This document shows positions 8,655 through 17,144 of a stretch of 41,089 bases of DNA, piece by piece. The position numbers and the translations under genes were made by a program. The notes below the pieces were generated by a model. It made no database searches, was not told the DNA's origin, and saw only the letters and a list, made by a program, of their open reading frames with translations. This stretch comes from JBGTLU01 sp041743935 (GTDB lineage: Bacteria; Bacteroidota; Bacteroidia; Sphingobacteriales; Sphingobacteriaceae). Each line of letters begins with the position of its first letter. Position 1 is the stretch's first letter. The stretch is taken from NCBI GenBank assembly GCA_041743935.1, contig JBGTLU010000015.1, positions 1-41,089 on the forward strand. The letters run 5' to 3'.

Positions 8655-8927
8655 ATGCTAAATATTACCAACCACTCGCTAGATAAATTAGAAACCATCA
8701 TCCGTGATTTAGGTTACAAAGTGCGATACGAAAAAGGAAACTTTAAGTCGGGCGCTTGTATTTTACAACAAAGTAAAGTGGTAGTAGTAAATAAATTCAT
8801 CAATCTAGAACAAAAAATTAATGCTTTAGCAGAAATATTGATAATTATTGATGCAGATGAATTCTTATTGGATGATAAGCAACGACAATTATATAATTCA
8901 TTGAAACAAACAAAACTAACCTTGTGA
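8655..8927 (+). CDS. Small conserved cytoplasmic protein of unknown function
   Basis: A 90-residue protein starting MLNITNHSLDKLETIIRDLG. It has no signal peptide or membrane segment and no cysteine pair. It appears to be alpha/beta with a hydrophobic strand (SKVVVVNKFINL) and a helix followed by ILIIIDADEFLLDD. I do not recognise a characterised family, although small proteins like this are often seen next to MBL-fold hydrolases in Bacteroidota. The ATG at 8655 is preferred because the in-frame TTG at 8634 lies in the promoter box. Its stop overlaps the start of the next gene by 4 nt, so the two are translationally coupled. Confidence 0.8.
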   Translation: MLNITNHSLDKLETIIRDLGYKVRYEKGNFKSGACILQQSKVVVVNKFINLEQKINALAEILIIIDADEFLLDDKQRQLYNSLKQTKLTL

Positions 8928-9685
8928 AAATTACATTTCTTGGAACAGGAACTTCGCAAGGTGTACCAGTAATTGCTTGCGAATGTGAAGTATGTGCATC
9001 TGATAATGCTAAAGACAATCGATTACGAACCTCTATTTTAGTAGAAGATGATAAAACCAAAGTAATTATTGATACCGGCCCCGACTTTAGGTACCAAATG
9101 CTACGAGCAAAAGTGAAAAGATTGGATGGGGTAGTATTTACTCATGAGCACAAAGATCATTTGGCTGGGTTAGATGATATACGGGCATTTAATTTTAAGC
9201 AACAAAAAGAAATGGATGTGTATGCTAATGCTCGTGTTCAAGAAGCTTTAATTAGAGAGTATGGCTATATATTTTCATCTATTAAATATCCGGGTATTCC
9301 TAAAATTAAATTAATTGAAATACAAAATAAACCGTTTAAAGTAGGCACTTTACATTTTTTGCCAATTGAAGTAATGCATTTTAAATTACCTGTTTTAGGT
9401 TTTAGAATTGGTGATTTTACCTATATAACTGATGCAAAAACCATTAGTGATGCGGAATTTGAAAAAGTAAAAGGGTCTAAAATTCTAGTATTAAATGCAC
9501 TACAAAAAGAAAAGCATGTTTCGCATTTTACTTTAGATGAAGCAATAGAAATGGCAAATAGGGCTAATGCTGAACTCACCTATTTTACTCACATTAGCCA
9601 TAAACTAGGAAAACATAATGATGTTGAGAATGAACTTCCGACCAATATTCGATTGGCATATGATGGTTTAGAGCTTACTCTTTAA
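8924..9685 (+). CDS. MBL-fold metallo-hydrolase, PhnP-like phosphodiesterase
   Basis: A 253-residue metallo-beta-lactamase-fold protein. The Zn ligands are in THEHKDH (His74, His76, Asp78, His79), with further His residues in YFTHISHKLGKH near the C-terminus. The N-terminal cluster CECEVC (Cys19, Cys21, Cys24) corresponds to the structural zinc site of PhnP, the 5-phosphoribosyl cyclic phosphodiesterase. No other phn genes are present, so it is more likely a general cyclic phosphodiesterase. The start is GTG at 8924, inside a GTGA overlap with the upstream gene. There is no upstream ATG in frame. Confidence 0.88.
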   Translation: MKITFLGTGTSQGVPVIACECEVCASDNAKDNRLRTSILVEDDKTKVIIDTGPDFRYQMLRAKVKRLDGVVFTHEHKDHLAGLDDIRAFNFKQQKEMDVYANARVQEALIREYGYIFSSIKYPGIPKIKLIEIQNKPFKVGTLHFLPIEVMHFKLPVLGFRIGDFTYITDAKTISDAEFEKVKGSKILVLNALQKEKHVSHFTLDEAIEMANRANAELTYFTHISHKLGKHNDVENELPTNIRLAYDGLELTL

Positions 9686-9694
9686 ACGAATGAA

Positions 9695-10171
9695 ATGGAA
9701 AGCCTTGCTATATTAACTCCCATAGGTTTTATTTCTATTGCATTGGAGCTCGATCATTTGGTTTCTATTCAATTTATCGAACAAAATTCTTCCCCAAGTT
9801 CAGCAAAAAATCCACTTTTACAAGAAGTCGAAAAACAATTACTTGCCTATTTTGAAGGCAAACTTCAACACTTTGATTTGCCTTTAAAGCCAATTGGAAC
9901 TGATTTTCAGCTGAGAGTTTGGAAGGAGTTACAAAACATTTCCTACGGCAAAACTATTTCGTATTTACAATTGGCGGAGCAATTAGGAGATATAAAAATA
10001 ATTCGATCAGCCGGAACGGCTAATGGTAAAAATCCAATTCCAATTGTCATACCATGCCATCGGGTAATTGGAGTAAATGGTAAAATGATAGGTTATTCAG
10101 GTGGTATTACAAATAAAAAATGGCTGCTTCAACACGAAAAAAATACCATAGGCATAGGACAAACAGAATAA
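9695..10171 (+). CDS. ogt: Methylated-DNA--[protein]-cysteine S-methyltransferase
   Basis: A 158-residue suicide DNA-repair protein. The C-terminal domain carries the helix-turn-helix region FQLRVWKELQNISYGKTISY and the active-site motif IPIVIPCHRVIG with acceptor Cys121, then GYSGGITNKKWLLQHE. It transfers alkyl groups from O6-alkylguanine or O4-alkylthymine to Cys121. There is no AdaA-type domain, so this is the Ogt/AGT type rather than Ada. It is 9 nt after the PhnP-like gene and probably belongs to the same transcript. Confidence 0.96.
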   Translation: MESLAILTPIGFISIALELDHLVSIQFIEQNSSPSSAKNPLLQEVEKQLLAYFEGKLQHFDLPLKPIGTDFQLRVWKELQNISYGKTISYLQLAEQLGDIKIIRSAGTANGKNPIPIVIPCHRVIGVNGKMIGYSGGITNKKWLLQHEKNTIGIGQTE

Positions 10172-10230
10172 ACGTTTTGATATTTCTGTTTTTTGAATTC
10201 CCATGTTGCCATTCCTACTAATGGATGTTT

Positions 10231-10241
10231 TAATAGTATTA
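10231..10241. promoter_or_regulatory. Short AT palindrome upstream of the metal-transport operon
   Basis: TAATAGTATTA is a perfect 11-bp palindrome, about 44 nt upstream of the -7 box at 10285. It could be a repressor site, but in AT-rich DNA such a match is not rare. Confidence 0.2.
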
Positions 10242-10284
10242 CAATCCGATTTAAATTCCTGTTTATCTATCTAAAAATTTATTA

Positions 10285-10292
10285 TATTTTTG
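10285..10292 (+). promoter_or_regulatory. -7 box for the metal-transport operon
   Basis: TATTTTTG matches TAnnTTTG; TTTA at 10262-10265, 19 nt upstream, is a 3-of-4 match to the -33 box. The transcript would begin about 12 nt before the ATG at 10311. Confidence 0.5.
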
Positions 10293-10310
10293 GGACTTAA
10301 CTTACAAGTA

Positions 10311-10940
10311 ATGATCAAGATAAAAGACGTAGAACATAGCTATGCATCCGGTCAAAAAATTTCATTTTCTGATTTAGAAATTGAAAATGGAGATCAATGG
10401 TTAATAATTGGAGGTTCTGGTAAAGGTAAAACTACTTTATTGCATATTTTGGGTGGGATATTAAAACCCACTTTCGGTAATATTGAGATTAATGAAACAG
10501 CAATAAATTTACTAGAAGGCTCGGCGTTAGATAAGTTTAGAGGAAAACACATCGGTATCATTTTTCAGCAACCTCATTTAATTAAAAATTTTAGTGTTTT
10601 AAATAATGTGCTTGCTGCACAATATTTTGCCGGTTTAGTACAAAATAAAAACGAAGTTTTGCAGGTATTAGATCAGTTGGGCTTGGCAGATAAGGCAAAT
10701 GCAAAGCCCGATGAATTAAGTCAGGGGCAAATGCAAAGAGTAGCCATTGCAAGAGCTGTGATTAATAAACCTACCATTATCATTGCCGATGAACCTACCT
10801 CTGCATTAGATGACGAAAACACCGAAGTGGTTTTAGGGTTATTGCAATCTTTAGCTAAAACAAATAATGCTACACTATTAATTGCAACACACGACGATAG
10901 AATTAAAAATAAAATTGCTAAACACTATATCTTAAATTAA
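10311..10940 (+). CDS. ABC transporter ATP-binding protein (LolD/MacB type)
   Basis: A protein of 209 residues with all ABC ATPase motifs: Walker A GGSGKGKTTL, Q-loop IFQQPHLI, signature LSQGQMQRVAIARA (LSQGQ), Walker B TIIIADEPTSALD and the H-loop THD. Its family is the short ATPases that power FtsX-type permeases (LolD, MacB, FtsE) rather than classic importers. It overlaps the permease gene by one base (TAATG). The ATG at 10311 is chosen because an upstream TTG at 10290 overlaps the promoter box. The partner proteins suggest a role in metal handling. Confidence 0.93.
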   Translation: MIKIKDVEHSYASGQKISFSDLEIENGDQWLIIGGSGKGKTTLLHILGGILKPTFGNIEINETAINLLEGSALDKFRGKHIGIIFQQPHLIKNFSVLNNVLAAQYFAGLVQNKNEVLQVLDQLGLADKANAKPDELSQGQMQRVAIARAVINKPTIIIADEPTSALDDENTEVVLGLLQSLAKTNNATLLIATHDDRIKNKIAKHYILN

Positions 10941-12250
10941 TGAATCTATTTAAATTAAGTTGGTTTAATCTGAAGGCAAATGCCTTATCCACAGCATTAA
11001 ACATTTTATTGCTTTCCTTCGGAATTGGGGTCATTGCTGTATTATTATTAACAGGTTATCAGCTAGAGAAAAAATTAACAAGCAACGCTAAGAACATTGA
11101 TGCAGTGGTAGGTGCCAAAGGTAGTCCGCTACAATTAATATTATCCAGTATATACCACATTGATTTTCCCACAGGAAATATTCCATTAGAAGAGGTAAGA
11201 GGATTACTTACCAATAGGGCAATTAAAAAAGCAGTTCCATTGGCTTTGGGCGATAGTTATGAGAATTTCAGAATTGTAGGAACCGACAGCAGTTTTTTGT
11301 CATTATATGAACTAGAAATTGAGCAAGGAACATTATTTAGCAACCTTTTTGAAGTAAACATTGGAGCCAATGTTGCTAAAATAAAAGGATTGAAGGTAGG
11401 AGATAAAATTAAAGGTTCTCATGGCCTTACCACCGATGGCGATGTGCACGATGAACATGATTTCACCATTAGCGGTATATATAAAGCTACCGGCTCAGTT
11501 GCTGATAATTTGGTTTTAACCAGCATTACAACAGTGTGGGCAACTCACGAAGAGCACGATCATTCTGACGATACAGATGCATCGGATACATCTGGAACCC
11601 ACAAACACGAAGAAGAAGGTCATAAACATAATCACGAGGAAGATGTACATTCAGGCGAAGAAGAACCATTTCATGAAAATGTACATTACTTAGAAAGTAA
11701 AAGAGAAAACAGAGAAATAACATCCTTATTAATTCAATATCGTGGGCCTGCTGCCATTGTGTCTTTTCCAAGGTTTGTAAATCAACAAACAATTATGCAA
11801 GCTGCATCTCCGGCAATGGAAAGTGCTCGTTTATTTAGTTTAATTGGTGTTGGATTAAAATCACTACAAGCATTCGGAATTTTAATTGTAATTATTTCAG
11901 CATTAAGTGTTTTCATTAGTTTATATAACTCATTAAAAGACAGAAAATATGATTTGGCAATCATCCGAACCATGGGTGCCAGTAAATTGAAATTATTTAC
12001 TTTGATTATTTTAGAAGGATTATTCCTATCGGCAATTGCCACTTTTATTGGCATTGCTTGGGCGCATATTGCATTGGAGTGGGTTGGCAGTTTGCAAGAT
12101 GCTGAGCAAGCTCGATTAACTGGATTAATTTTTATTGCCGATGAAGTGAAACTTATAATTGGTGGCATAGTTGTTGGAGTTATAGCAGCCTTGTTACCTG
12201 CTATACAGGCTTACAAAACAGATATTTCACGTATATTAGCAAAAAATTAA
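10940..12250 (+). CDS. FtsX-family ABC permease with a histidine-rich periplasmic stretch
   Basis: A 436-residue protein. An N-terminal TM (about residues 17-40) is followed by a large periplasmic domain with MacB/LolE-like features (VVGAKGSPLQL, FRIVGTDSSF), then three C-terminal TMs (about 308-330, 353-375 and 403-425) with the FtsX motif LAIIRTMGAS. Residues 203-249 contain 11 histidines among many Asp/Glu residues, a metal-binding type of sequence on the periplasmic side. The gene is coupled to the ATPase and to three QCxFCG proteins downstream. The combination points to Zn, Cu or Ni traffic rather than lipoprotein release, but the substrate is inferred. Confidence 0.88.
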   Translation: MNLFKLSWFNLKANALSTALNILLLSFGIGVIAVLLLTGYQLEKKLTSNAKNIDAVVGAKGSPLQLILSSIYHIDFPTGNIPLEEVRGLLTNRAIKKAVPLALGDSYENFRIVGTDSSFLSLYELEIEQGTLFSNLFEVNIGANVAKIKGLKVGDKIKGSHGLTTDGDVHDEHDFTISGIYKATGSVADNLVLTSITTVWATHEEHDHSDDTDASDTSGTHKHEEEGHKHNHEEDVHSGEEEPFHENVHYLESKRENREITSLLIQYRGPAAIVSFPRFVNQQTIMQAASPAMESARLFSLIGVGLKSLQAFGILIVIISALSVFISLYNSLKDRKYDLAIIRTMGASKLKLFTLIILEGLFLSAIATFIGIAWAHIALEWVGSLQDAEQARLTGLIFIADEVKLIIGGIVVGVIAALLPAIQAYKTDISRILAKN

Positions 12251-12257
12251 TTTTTAG

Positions 12258-12725
12258 ATGAAAGCAATCCTTCAATCCATATTTAGTGGTTTATTATTAG
12301 TTTTAATTGTACAAACTGCCAATGCGCAGGTGGTACCTCCAGAACATTTGGCAATAAAATCTGCCAATTGGGAAATTATTAATGAACTTACCTATACCAT
12401 GGACAAGGAAGGGTCTTTTATACCTGTGTTTTCAAAAAGATTAAAAGATATAGAAGGCAAATCCTTGGAATTTAAAGGGTATATAGTCCCCTTTAAAACC
12501 GCTGTTAACCACCAAGTTTTTGCTTTATCTGTTTTGCCATTGGCTCAATGCCATTTTTGCGGAACCGGTAATATTCCACCATTCATTCAAGTGGAATTAA
12601 AAAACCCAATTTCTTATACCGACAGGATAATCACTATTAAAGGTAAAGTAAAACTAAACCCTGCAGATGTTTCTAAATTAGAAATTATTCTAGAGGGGGC
12701 AGAAGTTATAGATTCCTCCAATTAA
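12258..12725 (+). CDS. Exported QCxFCG protein 1 (DUF3299-like)
   Basis: A 155-residue protein with a signal peptide (MKAILQSIFSGLLLVLIVQT, cut after ANA). The mature part has the pattern WEIINELTY, a P-x-F strand, LEFKGYIVPF and then LSVLPLAQCHFCGTGNIPPF with Cys98 and Cys101. The same pattern recurs in the next two genes, so these are three tandem paralogues. The fold resembles DUF3299-type proteins, with GYIVP then a Cys motif. The CxxC could bind metal or be redox active. It is 7 nt after the permease gene and probably the periplasmic partner of the ABC system. Confidence 0.8.
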   Translation: MKAILQSIFSGLLLVLIVQTANAQVVPPEHLAIKSANWEIINELTYTMDKEGSFIPVFSKRLKDIEGKSLEFKGYIVPFKTAVNHQVFALSVLPLAQCHFCGTGNIPPFIQVELKNPISYTDRIITIKGKVKLNPADVSKLEIILEGAEVIDSSN

Positions 12726-13321
12726 TGACTTTTTTTGAAAAAATAAAGCCTCATTTAAATGTAAAAACCGTTGCTTACATCGCAGGAATTGTACTCATTA
12801 TATTTTTAATATCTAACATCAGGTTTTCAGAAAAACAACCCGAAAATACCAGTGAACTTACTGATACGGATTCGTTGTTTGACTTTAATGCCAACATCCC
12901 AGATTCGCTTTTAAATACTCCCCCTGAACACGAGTTTGAGCATTTATTGGTAAAAACACCCATCTGGGATATACTAGCTACATTACAATACCGAGAAGAA
13001 ATGTTGAACGGAGAATATTGGGGCGTACCAGATTTTAGTGACGAAATTAAAAAGCTGGATGGTGCCATTATTGAATTAAAAGGATATATGATACCCATTG
13101 AAGAAGGTAAAAACCAACATAATAATTTTTTAATTTCGGTATTACCCTTAGCACAATGTTTTTTTTGTGGAAAAGACGGTATCCCTGAAATGGTAGAAGT
13201 ATATTCCAAAAATGCTCTGCCCTTTACCGATAAAATAATTACCATGAAGGGTAAGTTAAAACTGAATTATAATGACGAAAATCATTTTGCGTTTATGCTA
13301 ATGGATTCGGAGAAAATTTAA
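12725..13321 (+). CDS. Membrane-anchored QCxFCG protein 2 (DUF3299-like)
   Basis: A 198-residue paralogue of its neighbours. Instead of a cleaved signal it has an N-terminal TM anchor (about residues 15-32, VKTVAYIAGIVLIIFLI) and a 45-residue linker before the shared domain: PIWDILATLQY, IIELKGYMIPI and VLPLAQCFFCGKDGIPEM with Cys145 and Cys148. The start overlaps the previous stop by one base (TAATG). As the only clearly anchored copy, it could tether the other two near the permease; this is inference. Confidence 0.8.
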   Translation: MTFFEKIKPHLNVKTVAYIAGIVLIIFLISNIRFSEKQPENTSELTDTDSLFDFNANIPDSLLNTPPEHEFEHLLVKTPIWDILATLQYREEMLNGEYWGVPDFSDEIKKLDGAIIELKGYMIPIEEGKNQHNNFLISVLPLAQCFFCGKDGIPEMVEVYSKNALPFTDKIITMKGKLKLNYNDENHFAFMLMDSEKI

Positions 13322-13322
13322 G

Positions 13323-13769
13323 ATGAAAAAATTAATTATACTGTTTTTTATTTTTTGGAAATCTGCTGCCTTAGCACAGCCTCAACATATTTTTGATGAA
13401 ATGATAACCTCTCCCGTTTGGGAAATAATTGGAGAACTAAAATTTAAGTATGTTGATGATTATGAATATTACCCAACCTTTACACCAAAACTAAAAGCGT
13501 TAGCTGGTAAAACAGTTGATTTGGAAGGATACATGGTTCCGATAAGAGAAGGCGTAACACATAAACGATTTTTTCTCTCCACCTTGCCTATTAATCAATG
13601 TTTTTTTTGTGGGCAAAACGGAATTCCAATCATGATAGAGGTAGAGTTAGCAGAACCCATGCGTTTTACTTACAATACCATTAGAATTAGAGGTGAAGTT
13701 AAATTAAACGATAAAAATGCTGCAGAAATAACACCAATTTATATCCTCAATTCTAAACTTTTAAAATAA
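13323..13769 (+). CDS. Exported QCxFCG protein 3 (DUF3299-like)
   Basis: A 148-residue protein with a signal peptide ending SAALAQ. The shared domain reads SPVWEIIGELKFKY, KALAGKTVDLEGYMVPI and TLPINQCFFCGQNGIPIMI with Cys93 and Cys96. It is separated from the previous gene by 1 nt and closes the operon. It ends 12 nt from the convergent GNAT gene with no obvious terminator between them. Its function is unknown and the metal role is inferred from context. Confidence 0.8.
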   Translation: MKKLIILFFIFWKSAALAQPQHIFDEMITSPVWEIIGELKFKYVDDYEYYPTFTPKLKALAGKTVDLEGYMVPIREGVTHKRFFLSTLPINQCFFCGQNGIPIMIEVELAEPMRFTYNTIRIRGEVKLNDKNAAEITPIYILNSKLLK

Positions 13770-13781
13770 TTTACTTTTTAA

Positions 13782-14228
13782 TTAAAGTTCCTTAAACATC
13801 AATTGGTGTAAACCTACATCTCTAACTGGATAAAATTCACCAACAGCAGAATAGTTTAATTTTTTGTAGAAATCTTTTGCAGCAACTCGGGCATCAAACC
13901 AAAGCAGTGCAATTTTTCTTTTTCTCAATTCTATTTCGGCAAACTCCAATAACATACTGCCTGCGCCTAAACCCGAATAATTTCTATTGCTTGCCATACC
14001 TCGTAAACGATACTGGGGCATTACGCTAAAATTGGAATTACTTTGCTGTGCAAAAGTTCCTATGCTTATGATTTCCTCTTTATAAAATGATCCTAAATGA
14101 AAAGTGGTATCATCCAAATCGGCATCAATGGTGTAGGGAGCTTTCCACCCTAAAACATCTCTACGTAAATCAAAGTGTTGGGTATAATCGATAAAATTTA
14201 CACTAATCAAACTTCGTTCTAGAATCAT
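13782..14228 (-). CDS. GNAT-family N-acetyltransferase
   Basis: A 148-residue protein with the GNAT acetyl-CoA loop (MASNRNYSGLGAGSMLLEFA) preceded by a strand with QYRLRG, and the C-terminal element FYKKLNYSAVGEFY common to the superfamily. The substrate cannot be predicted. It is the most downstream gene of a reverse-strand group, 18 nt after the DUF2207 gene, and is convergent with the metal-transport operon. Confidence 0.82.
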   Translation of the reverse strand: MILERSLISVNFIDYTQHFDLRRDVLGWKAPYTIDADLDDTTFHLGSFYKEEIISIGTFAQQSNSNFSVMPQYRLRGMASNRNYSGLGAGSMLLEFAEIELRKRKIALLWFDARVAAKDFYKKLNYSAVGEFYPVRDVGLHQLMFKEL

Positions 14229-14246
14229 TTTTTAAAATTAAAGAGA

Positions 14247-16178
14247 TTACCAACCTCCACCGCCGCCGCCGCCTCCACCGCCGCCAGAAAATCCGCCACC
14301 TCCACCACCACTGCCCGAACTAGATCCTGGCGCAACCGATGAAGAAGAAATGGTAGAGGAAAGAGAACTACTTAAACCAGCAACGGATGATGTAAAATTA
14401 TTGGTGTTGAATGAACCTCCGTACCAAATTGGACGATAAGCTCCTTGCCCGCGTTCATTTAAATCGGTAGTTTCAAATAATTTGGTAAACTGGTTACTCC
14501 ATTGTTTATCCACGTTTAAAGCAATAGCATAAGGCAAAATCTTCTCAAATAATTCGGGAGTTTTATTTGGAGGATTTAAAAGTTTTAGTCTTTCTTCTTC
14601 CGTTGCAGTTAAAAACATTTTAAAGCCTTCCACTTCGTCCATCTTTTTTCGGCCTAAAATGGTGGGTGCTTTAATTAAATAATAGAATAAAATATTTACC
14701 CCAATAATGCTGATTATGAGCAAGATGGAAGCTACGTTGATAAAACTGCTCAAGTTAATTGCAGCAAATGCACCAGAGCCTCCGGCTCCAAAAAACAGCA
14801 CGATAAATACGATTAGTTTTAATATTCCCCCAAATCCTTTTGCAGTTTTAAATGATTTAAATAATAAATATCCTATAACGCCAATTACTACGGTGGCTAT
14901 GGTGGTTACAATGGTTAACAAAACAATGTCGTCTAATCCATAAAAAGGATTTAACACGATCATCAGAACTCCAGTAATTATAGAAATTAAAATTCCTGGA
15001 ACTAAATATTTATAATTATGCTTAAAATGAATGTTCTCTAATTCCACCTTTAAGCTTTCTTTTAAAATATTAATTGCTCCACTTATTTTAGTGTGGTTTT
15101 CATTTTTTAGGGTGATATTATTTTTACTTCCGAAAAGATACGATGCAATATTTTTTTCTGCAGTAGTTAATACCGAGTCACTAGTTCCTGTTTTGGTAAG
15201 GGTGTAAGTAGAGCCGCTTTGTTCTATTTTCAGGTATCCTCTAATGGCCATATCTACAATTGTTGCGGCAAAAGCCCTATTGTCATACCCCATTTTCATG
15301 ATGTAACGAGTGGCAGCAGGAGTGAATCCTTCTGGTGCATCGTATAACGGAATAATAGTACCACTTGGTGGATCTACACCTACTTTTTTCCAGGCATTAA
15401 AAAAATACAGTATGGTGAGTAAAAGTCCGATGATTCCGATAATGATACCCAAATTATCTTTTATAAAATACCCAAATTGTTGTTGGGCTGTTGGTGCTTG
15501 TACAATTCCTTTTTGCCAAGAAACAGCTATGGTAAGTCCCTCATTAGGGGATAATTCGCGGGTGGTAATGATTACTACTTGATTTTTGCCTTGTTTGTTA
15601 AAGGTTACATCCGTTCCATCTTCTCCAAAATAACCTGTATATCCAACGGTTTTATCAATTTCTGCAGAGCTTGGTAGAATCAATACGGCAGAAGCATTTT
15701 CTATACTAAAGCCCCAATCGTTGCCGGTGACATTCCAGTATAACTCATCAAAATCCTCAAAAAAGCCAATTTGTCTGTTCGTTTTGTATTGAATGGTGTA
15801 CGTATATACTCCATTTTCTAAATATATATTGGCATCACCTATGTAAATTTTCTTACCGTTGGATGCATTTTCTACGCGAAAAGGTTCGTCTTTACCATTT
15901 TTTAAAACCGATAGAATTTCAAAACCTACTCTTATTCTTTCGCCTTTACTGCCTTTATAGGTGGTAGGAAAAGTTCGGAATATTCCTCGTTTAATTTGAC
16001 TGCCTCCGGCGAAAACTGTTATGTTTTCAGTGATGATAACATCGGCAGATTCAAGTACTTCAATTTTGGTATCGTATTGTAAAATTCTCTCGTAGTTTAC
16101 TTGAGCATTGGCAAACACAAAAGAAAAAACCAGACTTGCTATTAAAGCGAGTCTGGTTAGTATATTCATTTTCTTCAT
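14247..16178 (-). CDS. DUF2207 membrane protein with glycine-rich C-terminus
   Basis: A 643-residue protein with a signal peptide (cut after FVFANA). A periplasmic beta-rich DUF2207 domain covers residues 26-235 (YDTKIEVLESADVIITENIT, RGIFRTFPT, ENGVYTYTIQYKT). A TM lies near residues 245-262, followed by a cytoplasmic part and more TMs between about 390 and 500. The C-terminus is a long glycine/serine tract ending in Trp, typical of this family. It lies 5 nt downstream of lemA; the LemA plus DUF2207 pair is widespread and proposed to act in envelope stress or transport, but has no established biochemistry. Confidence 0.88.
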   Translation of the reverse strand: MKKMNILTRLALIASLVFSFVFANAQVNYERILQYDTKIEVLESADVIITENITVFAGGSQIKRGIFRTFPTTYKGSKGERIRVGFEILSVLKNGKDEPFRVENASNGKKIYIGDANIYLENGVYTYTIQYKTNRQIGFFEDFDELYWNVTGNDWGFSIENASAVLILPSSAEIDKTVGYTGYFGEDGTDVTFNKQGKNQVVIITTRELSPNEGLTIAVSWQKGIVQAPTAQQQFGYFIKDNLGIIIGIIGLLLTILYFFNAWKKVGVDPPSGTIIPLYDAPEGFTPAATRYIMKMGYDNRAFAATIVDMAIRGYLKIEQSGSTYTLTKTGTSDSVLTTAEKNIASYLFGSKNNITLKNENHTKISGAINILKESLKVELENIHFKHNYKYLVPGILISIITGVLMIVLNPFYGLDDIVLLTIVTTIATVVIGVIGYLLFKSFKTAKGFGGILKLIVFIVLFFGAGGSGAFAAINLSSFINVASILLIISIIGVNILFYYLIKAPTILGRKKMDEVEGFKMFLTATEEERLKLLNPPNKTPELFEKILPYAIALNVDKQWSNQFTKLFETTDLNERGQGAYRPIWYGGSFNTNNFTSSVAGLSSSLSSTISSSSVAPGSSSGSGGGGGGFSGGGGGGGGGGGW

Positions 16179-16183
16179 GCTAT

Positions 16184-16741
16184 TTAGTTGAAAGAAACTT
16201 TAGGAGCATTTCGTTCTTCGGCAATTTCAATTTCGTAATAAGTAAACTTCGTGAAATTGAACATACCAGCAATTAAATTGCTCGGGAATGATTCTACCAA
16301 AATATTGAAATTACGAGCAGCACCATTGTAATATCTGCGCGCATTTTGTATGTGATCTTCAATGGTTGATAATTCTTTTTGTAGTTCAGCGAAGTTTTGA
16401 TTCGCTTTTAGTTCAGGATAATTTTCGGCAACCGCCATTAAGTTCATCATCGCTTTTCCTAATAAACCATCTGCTTTTACTTGCTCATCTACCGTGCGAG
16501 CACCCATACTTTGCGAACGATACATGGTTACTTTCTCAAACACTTCTTTTTCGTGGGTAGCATAACCTTTAACGGTTTCTACTATGTTCGGGATTAAATC
16601 GTTTCTGCGTTTTAGCTGAACATCTATACCGCTCCAACCTTCTTCTGTTAAGTTTCTGCCTTTAACTAGGTTGTTATATATGCTTATTATCCAAAATATC
16701 AGTAGAACTACTACTGCGCCAATAATTAAAAATATAGTCAT
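16184..16741 (-). CDS. lemA: LemA family protein
   Basis: A 185-residue protein. A single N-terminal TM (residues 2-24) is followed by the LemA core: YNNLVKGRNLTEEGWSGIDV, QLKRRNDLIPNIVETVKGYA, ENYPELKANQNFAELQKEL, and ARRYYNGAARNFNILVESFP with SNLIAGMFNF near the end. The core is a helical bundle on the periplasmic side. The function is not established. It is the first gene of the lemA-DUF2207 unit. Confidence 0.95.
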   Translation of the reverse strand: MTIFLIIGAVVVLLIFWIISIYNNLVKGRNLTEEGWSGIDVQLKRRNDLIPNIVETVKGYATHEKEVFEKVTMYRSQSMGARTVDEQVKADGLLGKAMMNLMAVAENYPELKANQNFAELQKELSTIEDHIQNARRYYNGAARNFNILVESFPSNLIAGMFNFTKFTYYEIEIAEERNAPKVSFN

Positions 16742-16825
16742 GGTTTTTAGTTTATGTTTTTAAAAGTAGATAAATTAATTTTTAAAAATTAAATGTTTCT
16801 TAAGATAATTTGCAACAATGTTGTA

Positions 16826-17140
16826 TTAATTGATTTCAGATTCTCCAAATTCATTAATGTAGTTTACGTATTTGCTTTCGTTTTCATCCCAAGTACTTTT
16901 GCCAACCCAATATCCAAAACTCAAAAAAACAATCAGAGAAATAAATACAACCAGCAAGAACTTAAAGGTTAAAAAGGGGCGTGGGTTCTCTGTAATTAAA
17001 TTCATAATCATTGAATTAAGTAAACCAAAAACTCCCCAAGCAATCATGTGTTGCCTTATAAATTTTTCTCTACCAATGGTTCTGGTCTTCTTCCAATTTT
17101 TTGCTAAGCCTAATTCTCTGGCTTTCTCAAAATCGTTCAT
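16826..17140 (-). CDS. Small 2-TM membrane protein, paralogue A
   Basis: A 104-residue protein: charged N-terminal segment (LGLAKNWKKTRTIGREKFI), two hydrophobic segments (about residues 34-50 and 58-78) and a short polar tail (STWDENESKYVNYINEF). The layout and several motif positions (KxWxKxRxxG near the start; a WD-x-x-E-x-x-Y motif in the tail) are shared with the neighbouring gene, so the two are diverged tandem duplicates. Function unknown. The gene begins 4 nt after the stop of its upstream paralogue. Confidence 0.7.
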   Translation of the reverse strand: MNDFEKARELGLAKNWKKTRTIGREKFIRQHMIAWGVFGLLNSMIMNLITENPRPFLTFKFLLVVFISLIVFLSFGYWVGKSTWDENESKYVNYINEFGESEIN

Positions 17141-17144
17141 ATCC

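Noticed and set aside
12775..13245. Reverse-strand open frame of 156 codons
   Set aside because: It is antisense to the anchored QCxFCG protein, which has clear paralogues on both sides.
14247..14320. Short tandem GGC/CCG-like repeat as a phase-variable tract
   Set aside because: It encodes the glycine-rich C-terminus usual for DUF2207 proteins and sits at the very end of the frame, so slippage would have little effect.
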